NCBI GenBank assembly: GCA_963921935.1
Contig: OY998175.1
Span: forward strand, 231,066,122-231,130,121
DNA: 64,000 bases
Reading direction: 5' to 3'
From: Galeruca laticollis
Lineage: Eukaryota; Arthropoda; Insecta; Coleoptera; Chrysomelidae
Shown here: positions 1 through 10,585 of the stretch, one piece after another
How positions within the stretch are numbered: the stretch's first letter is position 1
Layout of the letters: the number at the start of each line of letters is the position of its first letter
The notes under the pieces: model-generated
What the model was told of the DNA's origin: nothing
The model's database searches: none
What the model saw: the letters and a program-made list of their open reading frames with translations, nothing else
Made by a program: the position numbers and the translations under genes

Positions 1-1960
1 TGAATTTTCCAAAAATTGAAAAAAATTTCGTAAATCATATTTTTGGCTGGTAATTATAAATAAAATATTAATATCGAGGTCAAAACATAGATAAACATAG
101 AGGGCGAACTTCTAAAAATTTACGTTTTTTCAGATTTGGAAAATTCAAAATGGCGTTTGCTCAAATTGGAAACAAATTTTATTTTTTCAATCGCATTTAA
201 ATTTATCAACATTAATGATATCAAGAAGCGGTTGGTTGCAATCGACAGACTGAAAGTTATATTTACATAAATAACAAAAACATAATTTTTTAAATTTTGA
301 AAAAAAAAATTTTTCAGATGCGACTTTTACAAGCTGAGATAAACAAATTCAAAGTCTGCTAGATACTGTCATAATATTAATTGAAATTCTCAAATTTTGA
401 TCACTTCGCTAGGTTGTTGAATCCCAACTCAACTTAAACACAATTTTTCATTTTTATACCGTTAAGTGGTCCATTCAAATGAGAAGATGAGAACAGTAAT
501 CCTATCTCGCTCGGTGCGGCGGCAGCTGCTTGGCGTAGTGGTGGGGGGTCAGCGCTCATTCTCTTCGAACGCCCCAAAGACCCTTACTAACACACGTAAA
601 CTTTTCGGTTACCTTTTCTACCTGCACACTGGTATTGCAAAGCCGAAACAAGTATACACAGTTGTAAGGTCGGCTCAGTTTGTATCTACAGTCAGTCCAC
701 ATCACATCGTTCAGTTTGTAGGAATTCTGCTATACGTTTTAAAGAAATGCATTTATAAGTTTTCGTAGAAACGCATAAACTTGAAAGGTATGTATTAATT
801 AATCAGTTATTAATTATATTAGATGTAAAAAGTTTATTTCAAATAGTATTTTTCCCTATGGTTCTATACCAGTGATGAATTTACCATTTATTCTATTTAA
901 TGTAAATAAAAAACACCAATTTCTTTTAAAAGTTGATTGTGAACTTGCAATTGATAGTAGCAATAATATCGATGAGGATTTATTTGCTAATGATAATGTC
1001 GAGGAAAATTGGACAGAGCCACTTCCTCAGAGACCAAAAAAAGCGAGAATTTGTAGAAAATAGATGTAAATTTGTAAATAAATATTATTCTTAGTATCTG
1101 TGTTACGAATTATGTATAATATATTTAATAAATGGATTTATAGATATAAATTATAAATATAATTGTACCTTATTTCTAGCAATATGTAATCATATAAATA
1201 ATAACCATACTATAAATGCACAAATTTAGAAAGAAAACCAAAATAAAAGCTTGAGCTTTGTTGAACTGCGAACGAGCGTTGACCCCCCACCACTACGCCA
1301 AGCAGCTGTCGCCGCACCGTTTGGCCGAGCGAGCTAGGATTACTGTTCTCTTTTGAATGGACCAATTAACGGTAGAAAAATGAAACATTGTGTTTAAGTT
1401 TAGTTGGGATTCAACAACCTAGCGAAGTGATCAAAATTTGAAAATTTCAAGTATCTAGCAGACCTTGAATATGTTTATCTCAGCTTGTAAAAGTCACATC
1501 TGAAAATTTTTTTTTTCAAAATACTCGTCTTTCAAAAACAAACATATTTATCACGTGAAAAGATATTTTTAACAAATTTTTCAACGCCAAAATGAGAAAA
1601 AACTAGATGGAAAATTTTTTTTCGGTAAATGTTCCAAAAAATTATGTAAAAAAAATTTTAAAAATTTTGTTTATGTTATTTATATGAATATAACTTTCAC
1701 TCTGTCGATTGCAACTAACCGCTTCTCGATATCGTTAATGTTCATAAATTTAAACGCGATCGAAAAAAAATTGTGTCCAATTTGAGCAGCCGCCATTTTG
1801 AATTTTCCAAATCTGAAAAAACGTAAATTTTTAGACGTTCGCCCTCTATGTTCATCTATGTTTTGACCTCGATATCAATATTTTATTTATAATTACCAGC
1901 CAAAAATATGATTTTCTAAAAAATTTTCCATATTTGAAAAATTTAACATCGGAAATTTTT
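1..1960. repeat. Long foldback (hairpin) element FB1
   Basis: The first ~555 bases are repeated in inverted orientation at ~1268-1955. Both arms carry the shared blocks 'GAGGTCAAAACATAGAT', 'GGCGAAC' next to a run of As, and a GC-rich inner block at 490-560 that pairs with 1270-1350. The ~700-base centre is single copy. Long inverted arms around a short centre are the hallmark of foldback or hairpin-type DNA elements. No transposase is visible inside. The left arm begins at or before the window edge, so the outer end and any target duplication cannot be checked. Confidence 0.75.
876..1063 (+). CDS. Small unidentified ORF in the centre of FB1
   Basis: This is a 62-residue reading frame starting at an ATG in the single-copy centre of the foldback element. 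The middle is acidic (many D, E and N residues) and the end is basic (RPKKARICRK). Such a tail could be the C-terminus of a transposase, but nothing diagnostic is present. It may be a chance frame or a leftover 3' exon. I do not recognise it. Confidence 0.2.
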
Positions 1961-2086
1961 TTTTTGGAAAAACTATTTAAGTCACCTTCAAGAGCATAAG
2001 ATTTGCTGCAATTTTTATCTCTGCGATTTTTTCGTAAGAACACATCCAGAAATAATATGAGCATAAATCACTTGAATTTTAGGTAG

Positions 2087-2278
2087 TCCGAGCTGTGCTT
2101 GCAAGCGGCGTCGCAAGCTCCAGCGGAAATTATTAGACAATCTAAGAGAGTAATGCTAGAGTTAAAAATGAAAAATCAGAGCTGGGAAACATTTGATGTT
2201 CAACTTCCTTACTTTCCCGGACTATATGACAAATGTATTGAACTTAATGGAGGTTTGGTAGAAGCCACCGATATTTAA
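2087..2278 (+). pseudogene. Unidentified ORF tail next to FB1, possibly transposase C-terminus
   Basis: An open frame of about 63 codons without a proper start ends at TAA 2276-2278. It reads as a helical charged stretch followed by 'YDKCIELNGGLVEATD'. A 'C(I)...NGG' ending is reminiscent of IS630/Tc1-mariner-type transposase C-termini, and a Tc1-like terminal sequence ('GTGGGTCACACTG') lies ~550 bases downstream. The link is weak. The 5' part is absent, replaced by FB1. Confidence 0.25.
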
Positions 2279-3028
2279 GTTAATTTTTGTTTATTAAGTG
2301 TTTGGTTATTTTCAAATTGGTGTAATTGAAATTTCATGAAAATTTTGTTTATTTATTTTATCCAAAATAAATGTATTTGTTCCTACAGGATTTTTTTAAA
2401 CATGTCCTATATAGATGTACGCTACTGACATAAAATCAAATATTGATACAGGCAACCACTCAACTAATTATTTTTCACTGAACACCAGAATGTGGAGTTG
2501 ATAAAACGTCGACTACCGTGTGTACAGGGCCGTTCAAAAATCAAAAAACAATTTTTGACGAGTTACATCTCAGACACCGGTGAAGTGACATTACTAAAAA
2601 TTTGGATTTAGGAGTTTCAAGGGATACTCTTTACAGTGTCTTAACCTAAAATCCAATGAATAATCGCTAATAACTTTTTTTGAAAAATCGACAGTTTCAA
2701 GCCCCCTAAAAATGTACGCTACTGATATTAACTGATATTAAGTAAAAATAGCCTTTTAAGAACCACCAACATTTTAGGTTAATCAAATGCCAATTAAACG
2801 CCATAACTGGGTGTTGCGATCTTAAGTGGGTCACACTGTATATAAATAAATTATTTGCAGACCCTGTATTTTGGTAACTATTTATGTCAAAAATGTAAAA
2901 TTCGATTAAAATATGTAGTAAACATTTCTAAAATCAATGATTTTGTGCAAAGCTTTATTATATGTTTAACTGTTTAATTGATTAATAGTCCATGCGGTAG
3001 AGCAGTAAAAGTAGGGTGTAATGGATGT
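2279..3028. other. AT-rich noncoding stretch with short repeated motifs
   Basis: No gene is visible. The motif 'TGTACGCTACTGA' occurs near 2417 and again near 2714. 'AGTGGGTCACACTGTATA' near 2824-2842 looks like the terminal sequence of a Tc1-like element. This may be the decayed 3' flank of such an element. Confidence 0.3.
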
Positions 3029-4965
3029 ATGATAAATCAAAAATTTTCATGCAGAAATTTGCCGAATATTGTGTATAACAATATTCTATGTTTGCCTACT
3101 TGCTAAAGGCTGTAGAACAACAAATGTACCGAAATATCCAAAAATGACCCATTTTTCGATACATTTGTGTCTAAAACTTTGAAACAAAGCCTTAAATCAA
3201 AATAATTTACTCTTTTTTTTGTTCATTTGATGACTTCCTATAAGGTTATGAGAATCGCGAAACGAAAAACTTCTATTTTCCATGAAGAATATGCGAAAAT
3301 TAGTAAAAAATCATACGTGAAATTTGAGAAATTTTTTCGGTAAGTAAAAATTGATAAATATTTATCAAATTTTCAGAAAAGATAGTTAAACATATGACAA
3401 TTACGCTCAAAAATTTTTGTAACGATCGACCTCGTAGTTTTTCACTGCCACAATTATTAATTAACAAATTATAAAAAAGTTAATCGCGCGTACATTGTTT
3501 AAACAACGGTGAAAAAGGAGCACGCAATTTTTAAATTACTTAGTGTCATAACAAACAATAAGCAATTATAAAAATATCCATTTTACGTTTTAATAATTTT
3601 TTACAATTCTTTTAAATTTTGTCAATTTTTTTTCCATATTTATACAATTTATTATAAAAAAGGAAGGTTAGTTATGATAAACAAAGACCCTTTAAGAAAG
3701 AAAATATACTTTTTATCAATATTTATTATTGAAACGTTTAATTATTTGCATGATTTGATGAACATTAAGCAACAAAATAATTTTTCAATCGTACAACTAT
3801 TTTTTTGATGCAAATGAAAATATCATACTTTTTCTATCTTGAAATTCGTGCAAAATTTTTTTGTAATATTGTTTTTTGATGGCATATTCTGATTCCTCTC
3901 AGTTCGCTACATCTAATTGAAAAAAAATCGTCTCAATAAGTGCTACCGTTGCCGAGATAACTCATGTTTTACCGCGCATTCGCATTTTGAAACACCCGGG
4001 CCGCGCGACATCACAGCTGCTCTCCCCCATTCCTGCTCCCACGCCGCTCGGCTGACGAACTCCTCTGATTACGGTATTTTCATCGATTTTTCTTTCATTA
4101 GGCTTTCATCTGTCGAAAATGCACAAGACGAATATAGAAAGTATTTGCAACCAGCTATAAGAGAATATTTTTTCAATTTCGATTTAACGATTAAGTAAGC
4201 CATAAATTATTATTAACTTTGTGGGCCTCTATCTCCGGATGTACACGGTCAAATTTTGTCGTTTTGGGCTAAAATGAAAGTGCTTGCAAAGCAATATTCA
4301 GATGGGAAACAATTTCTAAATTACATCAAACCGATGCTGTAAACGAGAAATTATTTGACAAAATTTTAAAAAATTATAAAAAATAGTTAAAACGTAAAAT
4401 GGATATTTTTATAATTGCTTATTGTTTGTTATGACACTAAGTAACTGTTACAAATTGCGTGCTCCTTTTTCACCGTTGTTTAAACAAGGTACGCGCGATC
4501 AACTTTTTTATAATTTGTTAACTAATAATTGAGGCAGTGAAAACTACGCGGTCGATCGTTACAAAAATTTTTGTGCGTAATTGTCATATATTTAACTATC
4601 TTTTCTGAAAATTTGATAAATATTTATCAAGTTTTACTTACCGAAAAAATTTCTCAAAGTATACGTATGATTTTCTACTAATTTTCGCATATTATTCATG
4701 GAAGTTTTTCGATTCGCGATTCTCATAACCTTATAGGAAATCGTCAAATAACCAAAAAAGAAGGAGTAAATTTTTTTGATTCAAGGCTTTGTTTCAAAGT
4801 TTTAGACACATATGTATCGAAAAGTGGATCATTTTTCGATATTTCGGTACATTTGTTGTTCTACATTTAGCATTTAGTAAGCTTTTTTTGGAGTAGGCAA
4901 ACATAGATTATTGTTGTACACAATATTCGGCAACTTTCTGGATAAAAATTTTTGCAACATCCATT
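3029..4965. repeat. Long foldback (hairpin) element FB2
   Basis: About 575 bases at 3029-3605 are repeated inverted at ~4385-4965. Shared blocks include 'GCCGAATATTGTGTA', 'GAACAACAAATGTACCGAA' and 'AAGGAGCACGCAAT'. The ~780-base centre is partly GC-rich (3990-4060) and has only a short frame (3917-4198) with no recognisable domain. The organisation is the same as FB1, but I see no extended sequence shared between the two. It is probably non-autonomous. Confidence 0.75.
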
Positions 4966-5475
4966 TCGATTGTTCTAGCGCCTGGACTATAAGTTTATAT
5001 GCATATTCGTCATACTCTTCAAATTCTGATAAGACAAAAAAATTTGAATTAACTTCAAGTGACATAATTTATATAAGCTTTGATAATGAACAATGCACCA
5101 GCTATATGTTTTACTTCCATTCACATTAATTAGTAGATAAATAATAAAATAAATAAATTAGAAATTGTTATGAATAATTTAGATAATAAAAGTAATCGAA
5201 TAAAGATGATAAATGTTAAATATTATATCAACATAATCGTTTTGGGGCACATAAAGGGGCTATAAGGAACATTATTTCAGTTCAGAAAACTTTACTTTAT
5301 ATAGTATGATTAAATAATTATATTCGTAACATAAACCAAATCGTTAAATAACTTATACAGAGAGATTCAATAATAATGTTAAATTAGTAATCTATATATT
5401 TAAAAATATTTCGACGATATGTCGTATCTGTTGTCATTATGACATATAAAATTAGAAACTTCGCTTTTTTTCCAG
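4966..5475. other. AT-rich stretch; intron-like before EcKinase exon
   Basis: No coding signal is seen. The last bases form a pyrimidine tract ending in 'TTTTTTTCCAG' at 5475, a good splice acceptor for the exon that follows. The region is therefore probably intron. Confidence 0.4.
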
Positions 5476-5909
5476 GATTCCATCAATAACAATCACCCAT
5501 CTCTTTACGCATTCTCGATTGGCAACTAACCTCACTAACATCACCAGCTATAGATCTAAGCTATTTCTTCCTAACTAACGGCTCTCAAGAAGTTTTCGAC
5601 AACTACTTGACATACTTTCATTTATATCACGATACTATAAGGTCCCAACTTAATGATTTTGGTTGCGACGTTGATGATATCTTTCCTTACAGCGAATTTC
5701 AGAAGCATTTGGATCAGTACGTAGTGCTCGGGTTATACTTGGGTATTACGATATTGAAAGTAGTTGAATGCCTTCCTGAAGAAGTACCAAATTTAGCGGA
5801 AAACGGAACTATAGAAGGTGGTTTTGATTTCGACTTGACCAACATGGATAGTTATAAAAAGAGACTCAGTAGTTTGATCAGATTCATTCATAAAAATAAA
5901 TTCGTTTGA
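5476..5909 (+). pseudogene. EcKinase/CHK-like last exon, frameshifted copy
   Basis: After a splice acceptor at 5474-5475, the frame encodes the C-terminal lobe of an ecdysteroid kinase-like (EcKinase, DUF227/CHK kinase-like) protein. The family signature 'LDWQ..' followed by 'SPAIDLSYFFLTN' is present, with the helical 'YHDTIRSQLNDFGCDVDDIFPY' region (split here as two motifs in the family) downstream. EcKinases phosphorylate small hydroxylated substrates such as ecdysteroids in the cytosol. One base is missing near 5501-5502 relative to the paralogous exon at 9435-9878, so the first ~9 codons are out of frame with the rest. Upstream exons, including the ATP-binding lobe, are not in the window. 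The break could be a real mutation or an assembly error. Confidence 0.75.
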
Positions 5910-6050
5910 TTCATACTAACAACTTAAACATGAAGATATATTTCTCATCCCGTTAGATGCAGTAACAAGATTTTGATAACATATATTAGATTCCAAAATG
6001 TACAGTACATATAGGAATATGTGTATTTTGAAATTGGATAACCAATATAT

Positions 6051-6206
6051 TTTCCAATAATGTAAGAGATATTGTTAATAATTCAAATTATGTTTAGGGA
6101 ACCGTTAAATTACATAAAAGATCGAAACTAATTAGACCTGAAAATCCATATGTTAATACTCCTAATAATATATTAGCAAAAAACGAAACAATATACTTAA
6201 TAATAT
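6051..6206 (+). pseudogene. Penelope-like element RT fragment
   Basis: A ~155-base scrap reads with one stop as 'NVRDIVNNSNY' and then 'PNNILAK'. It matches the equivalent part of the Penelope reverse transcriptase ORF at 32989-34770, with the ~14 residues between those motifs missing. It is a 5'- and 3'-truncated relic with no function. Confidence 0.7.
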
Positions 6207-6530
6207 ATACAGGGTGCGGCATTAGTGCGAGGAAGTCCAATTACACACTTGTCGTGAGAGATACGAAAAATTTTTATCCAGATAAAAGTTAAGCCATGTA
6301 TAGGACCATATTTTGAGAATATTTCCAAATATACAGGGCCACCCATATTGGCAGGATGAACCTAATTTATCTTTTTTTAAATGGAACACCCTGTATATTT
6401 ACACATTTTTTTATTCCCCTCGATTTTCTTGTTTGTGCCATATGAGGTATTGTAATGTTATACGAGGTAATTTAAAAGATATAAGCACTTTTTTAGTAAT
6501 TTCCTAGTAACATCAACTCCCTGTATCATT
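6207..6530. repeat. Dispersed short repeat with 'ACAGGGTG' ends
   Basis: The stretch contains 'TACAGGGTGCGGC' near 6209, 'ATACAGGGCCACCC' near 6332 and the inverted 'CACCCTGTATA' near 6387. Such boxes are typical of short non-autonomous insect repeats. Related sequence, including a 'CACCTCC..ATTAGGC' block, is seen near 53714-53860. No ORF of interest is present. Confidence 0.4.
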
Positions 6531-6544
6531 GTATAGATTTGATA

Positions 6545-7830
6545 TCAAGAAATATATTTACGTTCGAACGAAATTATTAACAATGCTTCCCATTCTCTAT
6601 TGCTGATTCTGGTCGTTACTTTGCTTCTTTTACTTTGTTTTCTTATGTAATCATATAGTTTTTTATCATCTCGGTTGTCACTTTCTATCATTAACTCCCT
6701 TATCCACTCTGCTACTTTCTTCTGATAGCATTTGTCCGCTTCTTTCTCCTTTTTCTTATATTCTTCCAGTTCTGTCACTCCTCCTGTATTAAGCCATTGT
6801 TTTCGTGCTTGATCTTTTTGTTTCTTTTTGCTTTCACATTCTTCATCATACCATTCTTTACATCTTTGTTAATTTTTTTCTCCTAGTATTTCTTCGGCTG
6901 TTTTGGTAATACTGTTCTCCCATTTTTTCTCTATATTTCCATCTGGATCTTGTGTTAGTCTATTTTTTAATATTTGTCTGTATCTTTCTTCCGTATGTTC
7001 TTCTTTTCAATTATCTATGTTCCATTGGTTTTTACGTTTTTCTGTTTTAATGTTCCTTAGTATCTTCATTTTTATTTTCACCACAACTAAGAAATGATCC
7101 GAATTCACATTAGCGCCTCTGAATGAACGAGTATCTTCTACTGTTTTCAGCCATTTTCTTGATATGAGTGCGTGGCCTATCTGATTCACTTCATTGGAGC
7201 CTGGTTTTATCCATGTTACTTTATGTTCTTTTTTATGTCTGAATTTGGTACTTATTAAGAAAGTGTCGGTACTTATCCCAAAATTGCAGAGTCTTGACCC
7301 ATTGTCGTTTATCCTGTCGTGCATCGTTTCTCTACCTGCAACATTTTCGTTATATTCCTCCTTTCCGATTTGTGCATTGAAGTCTCCTATGACTAGTTTC
7401 ATGTCATTTCTCGGTATATTCTCCCAAACCTCTTGCAGTTCGACATAGAATTCTTCTTTGTCTTCACTATTTGTGTCCTCTGTTGGTGCGTAAACATTTA
7501 TTACTGTTAAATTTGCTGGCTTATTTTCAATCCTAATTGTTGAGATTCCTGCATTCACTGCTTGAAAGGTCATTACTTTGTTCCTTAACTTATTATTCAC
7601 CGTAAATGTTGTGCCATTTTCCCCCTGTTTCTTTTGCCCTGTCTAATAAAGTGTGTATCTTTCCTTATCTATTCTTCCCTCACCCTTCCATCTTATTTCC
7701 TGCAGTGCCAATATCTCAAGCTTGTATTTGCCCATTTCTCTAGCTAACTCATTCATTTTACCATCCTTCAACATTGTCCTTATATTCCATGTGCCGATCG
7801 TAACCGTTTCTTTATTCCCTTTTCACTTCA
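6545..7830 (-). pseudogene. LINE ORF2 fragment: APE-type endonuclease and linker
   Basis: Reading from ~7830 downwards, the motif 'GTWNIRT' (near 7795) and 'LALQEIRWKG' start the endonuclease. 'VINVYAPTED', 'GDFNAQIG' (Asp-Asn pair near 7380) and 'SDHFLV' follow. After it come 'WYDEEC' and a charged helical linker (6545-6778), as in LINEs annotated as craniofacial development protein 2-like. The endonuclease would nick target DNA for target-primed reverse transcription. At least two stops break the frame (near 7645 and 7007), and the RT domain is missing. Confidence 0.8.
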
Positions 7831-7923
7831 GTATATTTATTGTACCTCTCTTGTTTGACTTTTTCTCTTTCAATTGCATCGCCATTTCCGTGGCCTGGTC
7901 AGTATTTTCGATTCCTTTGAATT

Positions 7924-8517
7924 TTATTCCTTTTTTGAATTTACCAATTTTTCCGTTAATTTGTCCCATTTCCATTCCTCCCCGTCAATAATTATTTTAC
8001 TAAAACCAATCTTCACTGTTTTTCCATCATCTTTTATATTTCTTAGTTTTTGTTTATTCTGCATAATCTTCTCTTTATCTTCTGCATTATCTAGTTCTAT
8101 CAAACAAGCTAACTCACGTGCTGTCTTAACTTGTATTTGGATTCTCAGTTGCTTTTCCATGAACGTAGTGACTGCTTTTGTTAACTCCTTTGAATCCGTC
8201 ATATCTATTTTTAGGCCAGTAATTACAACGTTGTTTTTCCTTCTTTCTTTTTCTATCCATTCTTGAGCAGTTTTGATATTATTTATTTCTTTCTTAATAT
8301 CTTTATTCTCCTTCTGTATTGTTTCGTACATTTTTCTGAGGGTCTCGTTTTCCTGTTTTATTATTTGAATCTCTTCCCTCAATTCTTGCTGTTCCTTCCG
8401 CATTTCTTTAGTTTCGTTTTGCATCTCTCTCATTTCTGTTTTCATTTCCTGCATCAATTTTAGAGTTTGATCCAACTTTTCCTCTTTCTTGTTTTTTATT
8501 GGTGGTGGTGTTCTCAT
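7924..8517 (-). CDS. LINE ORF1 protein, coiled-coil RNA-binding
   Basis: The 197-residue frame begins with a long coiled coil (residues ~10-95, dominated by E, K, Q, M and L heptads). It then has 'RRKNNVVITGL', the start of the small RNA-binding fold seen in ORF1 proteins of this LINE type. ORF1 proteins trimerise and coat the element RNA. The frame stays open upstream of this ATG to ~8640 (basic/acidic residues, 'ESDSTDEGYKRRRD'), so the real start is probably further 5'. It is intact here but belongs to a truncated element. Confidence 0.7.
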   Translation of the reverse strand: MRTPPPIKNKKEEKLDQTLKLMQEMKTEMREMQNETKEMRKEQQELREEIQIIKQENETLRKMYETIQKENKDIKKEINNIKTAQEWIEKERRKNNVVITGLKIDMTDSKELTKAVTTFMEKQLRIQIQVKTARELACLIELDNAEDKEKIMQNKQKLRNIKDDGKTVKIGFSKIIIDGEEWKWDKLTEKLVNSKKE

Positions 8518-8640
8518 TGTCTTCCTATTTTTCCCGGACGGTTCTTGATCTTCTTCTCTTGTATCTCTTCTTCTTTTATATCCTTCATCCGTAGAATCGC
8601 TCTCGATTATTAATTTCTTAAGGGGTTCCTTTTTTTTTCG

Positions 8641-9434
8641 TGTGTGTTACAAACGTTATTATCAGCACTTACTCAGTTCAGTAACTGACACGTTCCCGGA
8701 CGAACCTTTCCTAATACTACACACCTCTAAATTCTCATCGCACCGGCCCTGCCTTCTTTGTGATATCTGGTTATTCGATATTCCGACTTTCGCTTTTACC
8801 TTCTTATAGATTTTATTTTGGTTATCGAGTTCTATTGCCAATTGTTTATTATTGAGTTGCTTTTTTTTAACCGTTCTGGATTGTTAAACAGATTTCAGAA
8901 ATATTTTCAAGATTTTGTACTTACGGTTAGGTAAATGTTTTGTTGAGTAATCTCTGTGATTGATACACATTAACTTTACACTTTGATTTATTAACAAGAA
9001 TTTTGCTTCTAATATTTCTACAAAATTTCGAATTATTTCAAGAGCGCACCTTGACACTTCTTATTTTAGTAGTCGCCCGGACCATCATAACATAACCAAC
9101 ATAATTTTTAAGTCGTATCTCTTTCGATTAATAGTGGAGAACAGAACGACATAATTTGACATTTGTCGGTTATGTTATTAGATACTAATAACGCATGGGA
9201 AAAGATTCACCAGACCAACTATACTTGATTTAACGAAATGAAACCGATTTCAATTTTATTCTATGTAATAACCAAAAGTTTCCTATTATAGGACGAGAAA
9301 TATATCTATCTTGTAAACCGTATTATTGTAAAAAACCCATTAAAACTAATATTATACTAACAACGTTGTTTATTTTCATATAATCATTTAACTGATCTAT
9401 ATCTAAGTTTCTGTCAATTATCGTTTTATTTTAG
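8641..9434. other. Noncoding stretch; probable LINE 5' end and intron
   Basis: 8641-8880 may be the LINE 5' leader (slightly GC-richer, 'CACCGGCCCTGCC'). 8881-9434 is AT-rich without coding signal and ends in a pyrimidine tract and 'TTTTATTTTAG', a splice acceptor for the next exon. Confidence 0.4.
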
Positions 9435-9878
9435 GATACCAAAGTAGCAACAACACCTTCAAGTTTACGGGTATTAGATTGGCAGCTAAGTTCTCTAAAA
9501 TCTCCCGCTCATGACATTTGGTATTTTTTCTTGACAAATAGCTCAGAAAAGATCTTGGAAAACTATAAAACATATTTAGAATTATACTATGATACCCTCG
9601 AAGCAAGATTACATGAATTTGATTGTAATGTAGAGGAAATATTCTCGTATTCAACTTTCGAGCACCATCTTTCTTATTTCATGGGTTTTGGTGTTTATAC
9701 TAGTATCATGATCTTAAAATTGGTGAATTCAGGACCAGAAGAAGCTCAGGATCTCTCCGAAGTTGCAAACGACGGGAATTTCATGAACCAAATGAGATAC
9801 GACATGAAAAATTTTGTTTTATATACAGAACGCCTTAAGACAGTATTGAAATTTGTAAATGATAACAATTTAGTGTGA
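9435..9878 (+). CDS. EcKinase/CHK-like protein, last exon
   Basis: An intact 147-codon terminal exon follows the acceptor AG at 9433-9434 and ends at TGA 9876-9878. It encodes the C-terminal lobe of an ecdysteroid kinase-like protein: 'RVLDWQLSS', 'SPAHDIWYFFLTN', then 'YYDTLEARLHEFDCNVEEIF' and a C-terminal helix 'RLKTVLKFVNDNN'. The Asp of 'LDWQ' corresponds to the metal-binding Asp of the kinase fold. It is clearly paralogous to 5476-5909, which indicates tandem duplication, a common pattern in this insect detoxification/hormone-related family. The 5' exons are not visible in the window, so this may be an orphan exon. Confidence 0.8.
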   Translation, partial: DTKVATTPSSLRVLDWQLSSLKSPAHDIWYFFLTNSSEKILENYKTYLELYYDTLEARLHEFDCNVEEIFSYSTFEHHLSYFMGFGVYTSIMILKLVNSGPEEAQDLSEVANDGNFMNQMRYDMKNFVLYTERLKTVLKFVNDNNLV

Positions 9879-10441
9879 TAATTATTAAGTTTATTGAAGT
9901 TGTTTTAATGATTCTCTCTCAAATCGAAAGCTGTTAAATTGAGTACAATAACTCGCTATCATAAAAGGTTAAAAACTGCAAAGAAAGTTCGAAAAAACGT
10001 CAAACAGTTTATGAAATAAATGAAAAAAAATATATCTGATTTAATCAATATTTTTGTTACATCCTTTATAACAGAATTATGTTTCGTATAAACAACACAT
10101 TCAAAGTTCAAGGTCATTATAAAACGTTTAGTCGATGCGGAAATAATTACGGTAAAATTCTATTGAAAGAGACAGAGAAATTAATGAACATCTGTTAATT
10201 TAGTTAATTTGTATTTTGATAAAAAATGTACTCGAAATCATATTTAAACAATTCTGTTGAATAGATTTTATCAGTGATGGAATTAAATTAAAAAAAAAGT
10301 TTACATAATATTCGTTGTTATTTAATATAAAGGGTGATATGCTCCTTACCTGGAATTATGACGATATCTACAGGGTGGCACATAACTGCGTGACACAGCA
10401 AACATATTACGAAATTGTACATTGATGTCAGGTGTGGGGTA
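9879..10441. other. AT-rich stretch without visible genes
   Basis: 3' flank of the EcKinase exon. I see no ORF, RNA gene or clear repeat. 'CAGGGTGGCAC' near 10371 resembles other short dispersed repeats. Confidence 0.4.
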
Positions 10442-10585
10442 ATGAAGATAAACGGAAAAATGGCTAAGAAACTGAATGAGCTGAAAGTGACGATACTAAA
10501 AGCTGAATTGGGACATCGCGAGTTGGTAACTTCCGGAAAGAAGAGTGGCGAAGACATACTCGACCAGATCGTGAATCTTCTCTAA
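10442..10585 (+). pseudogene. SAP-like domain fragment (retroelement gag N-terminus?)
   Basis: A 47-residue frame reads 'MAKKLNELKVTILKAEL' and then 'LVTSGKKS', which fits the SAP helix-extension-helix consensus (LKV..LK.EL..R.L..SG.K). SAP domains bind DNA/RNA and are found at the N-terminus of some insect retroelement Gag proteins. The frame runs straight into the opposite-strand gypsy integrase relic, so it is a fragment joined by rearrangement. Confidence 0.4.

Larger units (their letters stand above)
6540..8640 (-). mobile_element. 3'-truncated LINE, CFDP2-like endonuclease type
   Basis: On the minus strand, ORF1 (coiled coil) is followed by ORF2 carrying an APE-type endonuclease and the linker towards the reverse transcriptase. 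The element stops abruptly at ~6540, before the RT domain. Loss of the 3' end is unusual for a LINE, because normal truncation removes the 5' end, so a deletion or later insertion removed the RT and tail. The 5' limit is uncertain: ORF1 stays open upstream to at least ~8640. Confidence 0.8.

Noticed and set aside
466..768. 100-residue ORF at the inner edge of the FB1 left arm
   Set aside because: It crosses the arm/centre boundary. The arm part is the inverted partner of 1270-1350, with no protein-like conservation.
3917..4198. 93-residue ORF in the centre of FB2
   Set aside because: Composition follows a GC-rich patch and then AT-rich sequence. No domain or conserved phrase is visible.
7194..8463. 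Plus-strand ORFs (7194-7448, 7653-7991, 7874-8266, 8263-8463) rich in Phe, Ser and Leu
   Set aside because: They are antisense shadows of the minus-strand LINE ORF1 and endonuclease.
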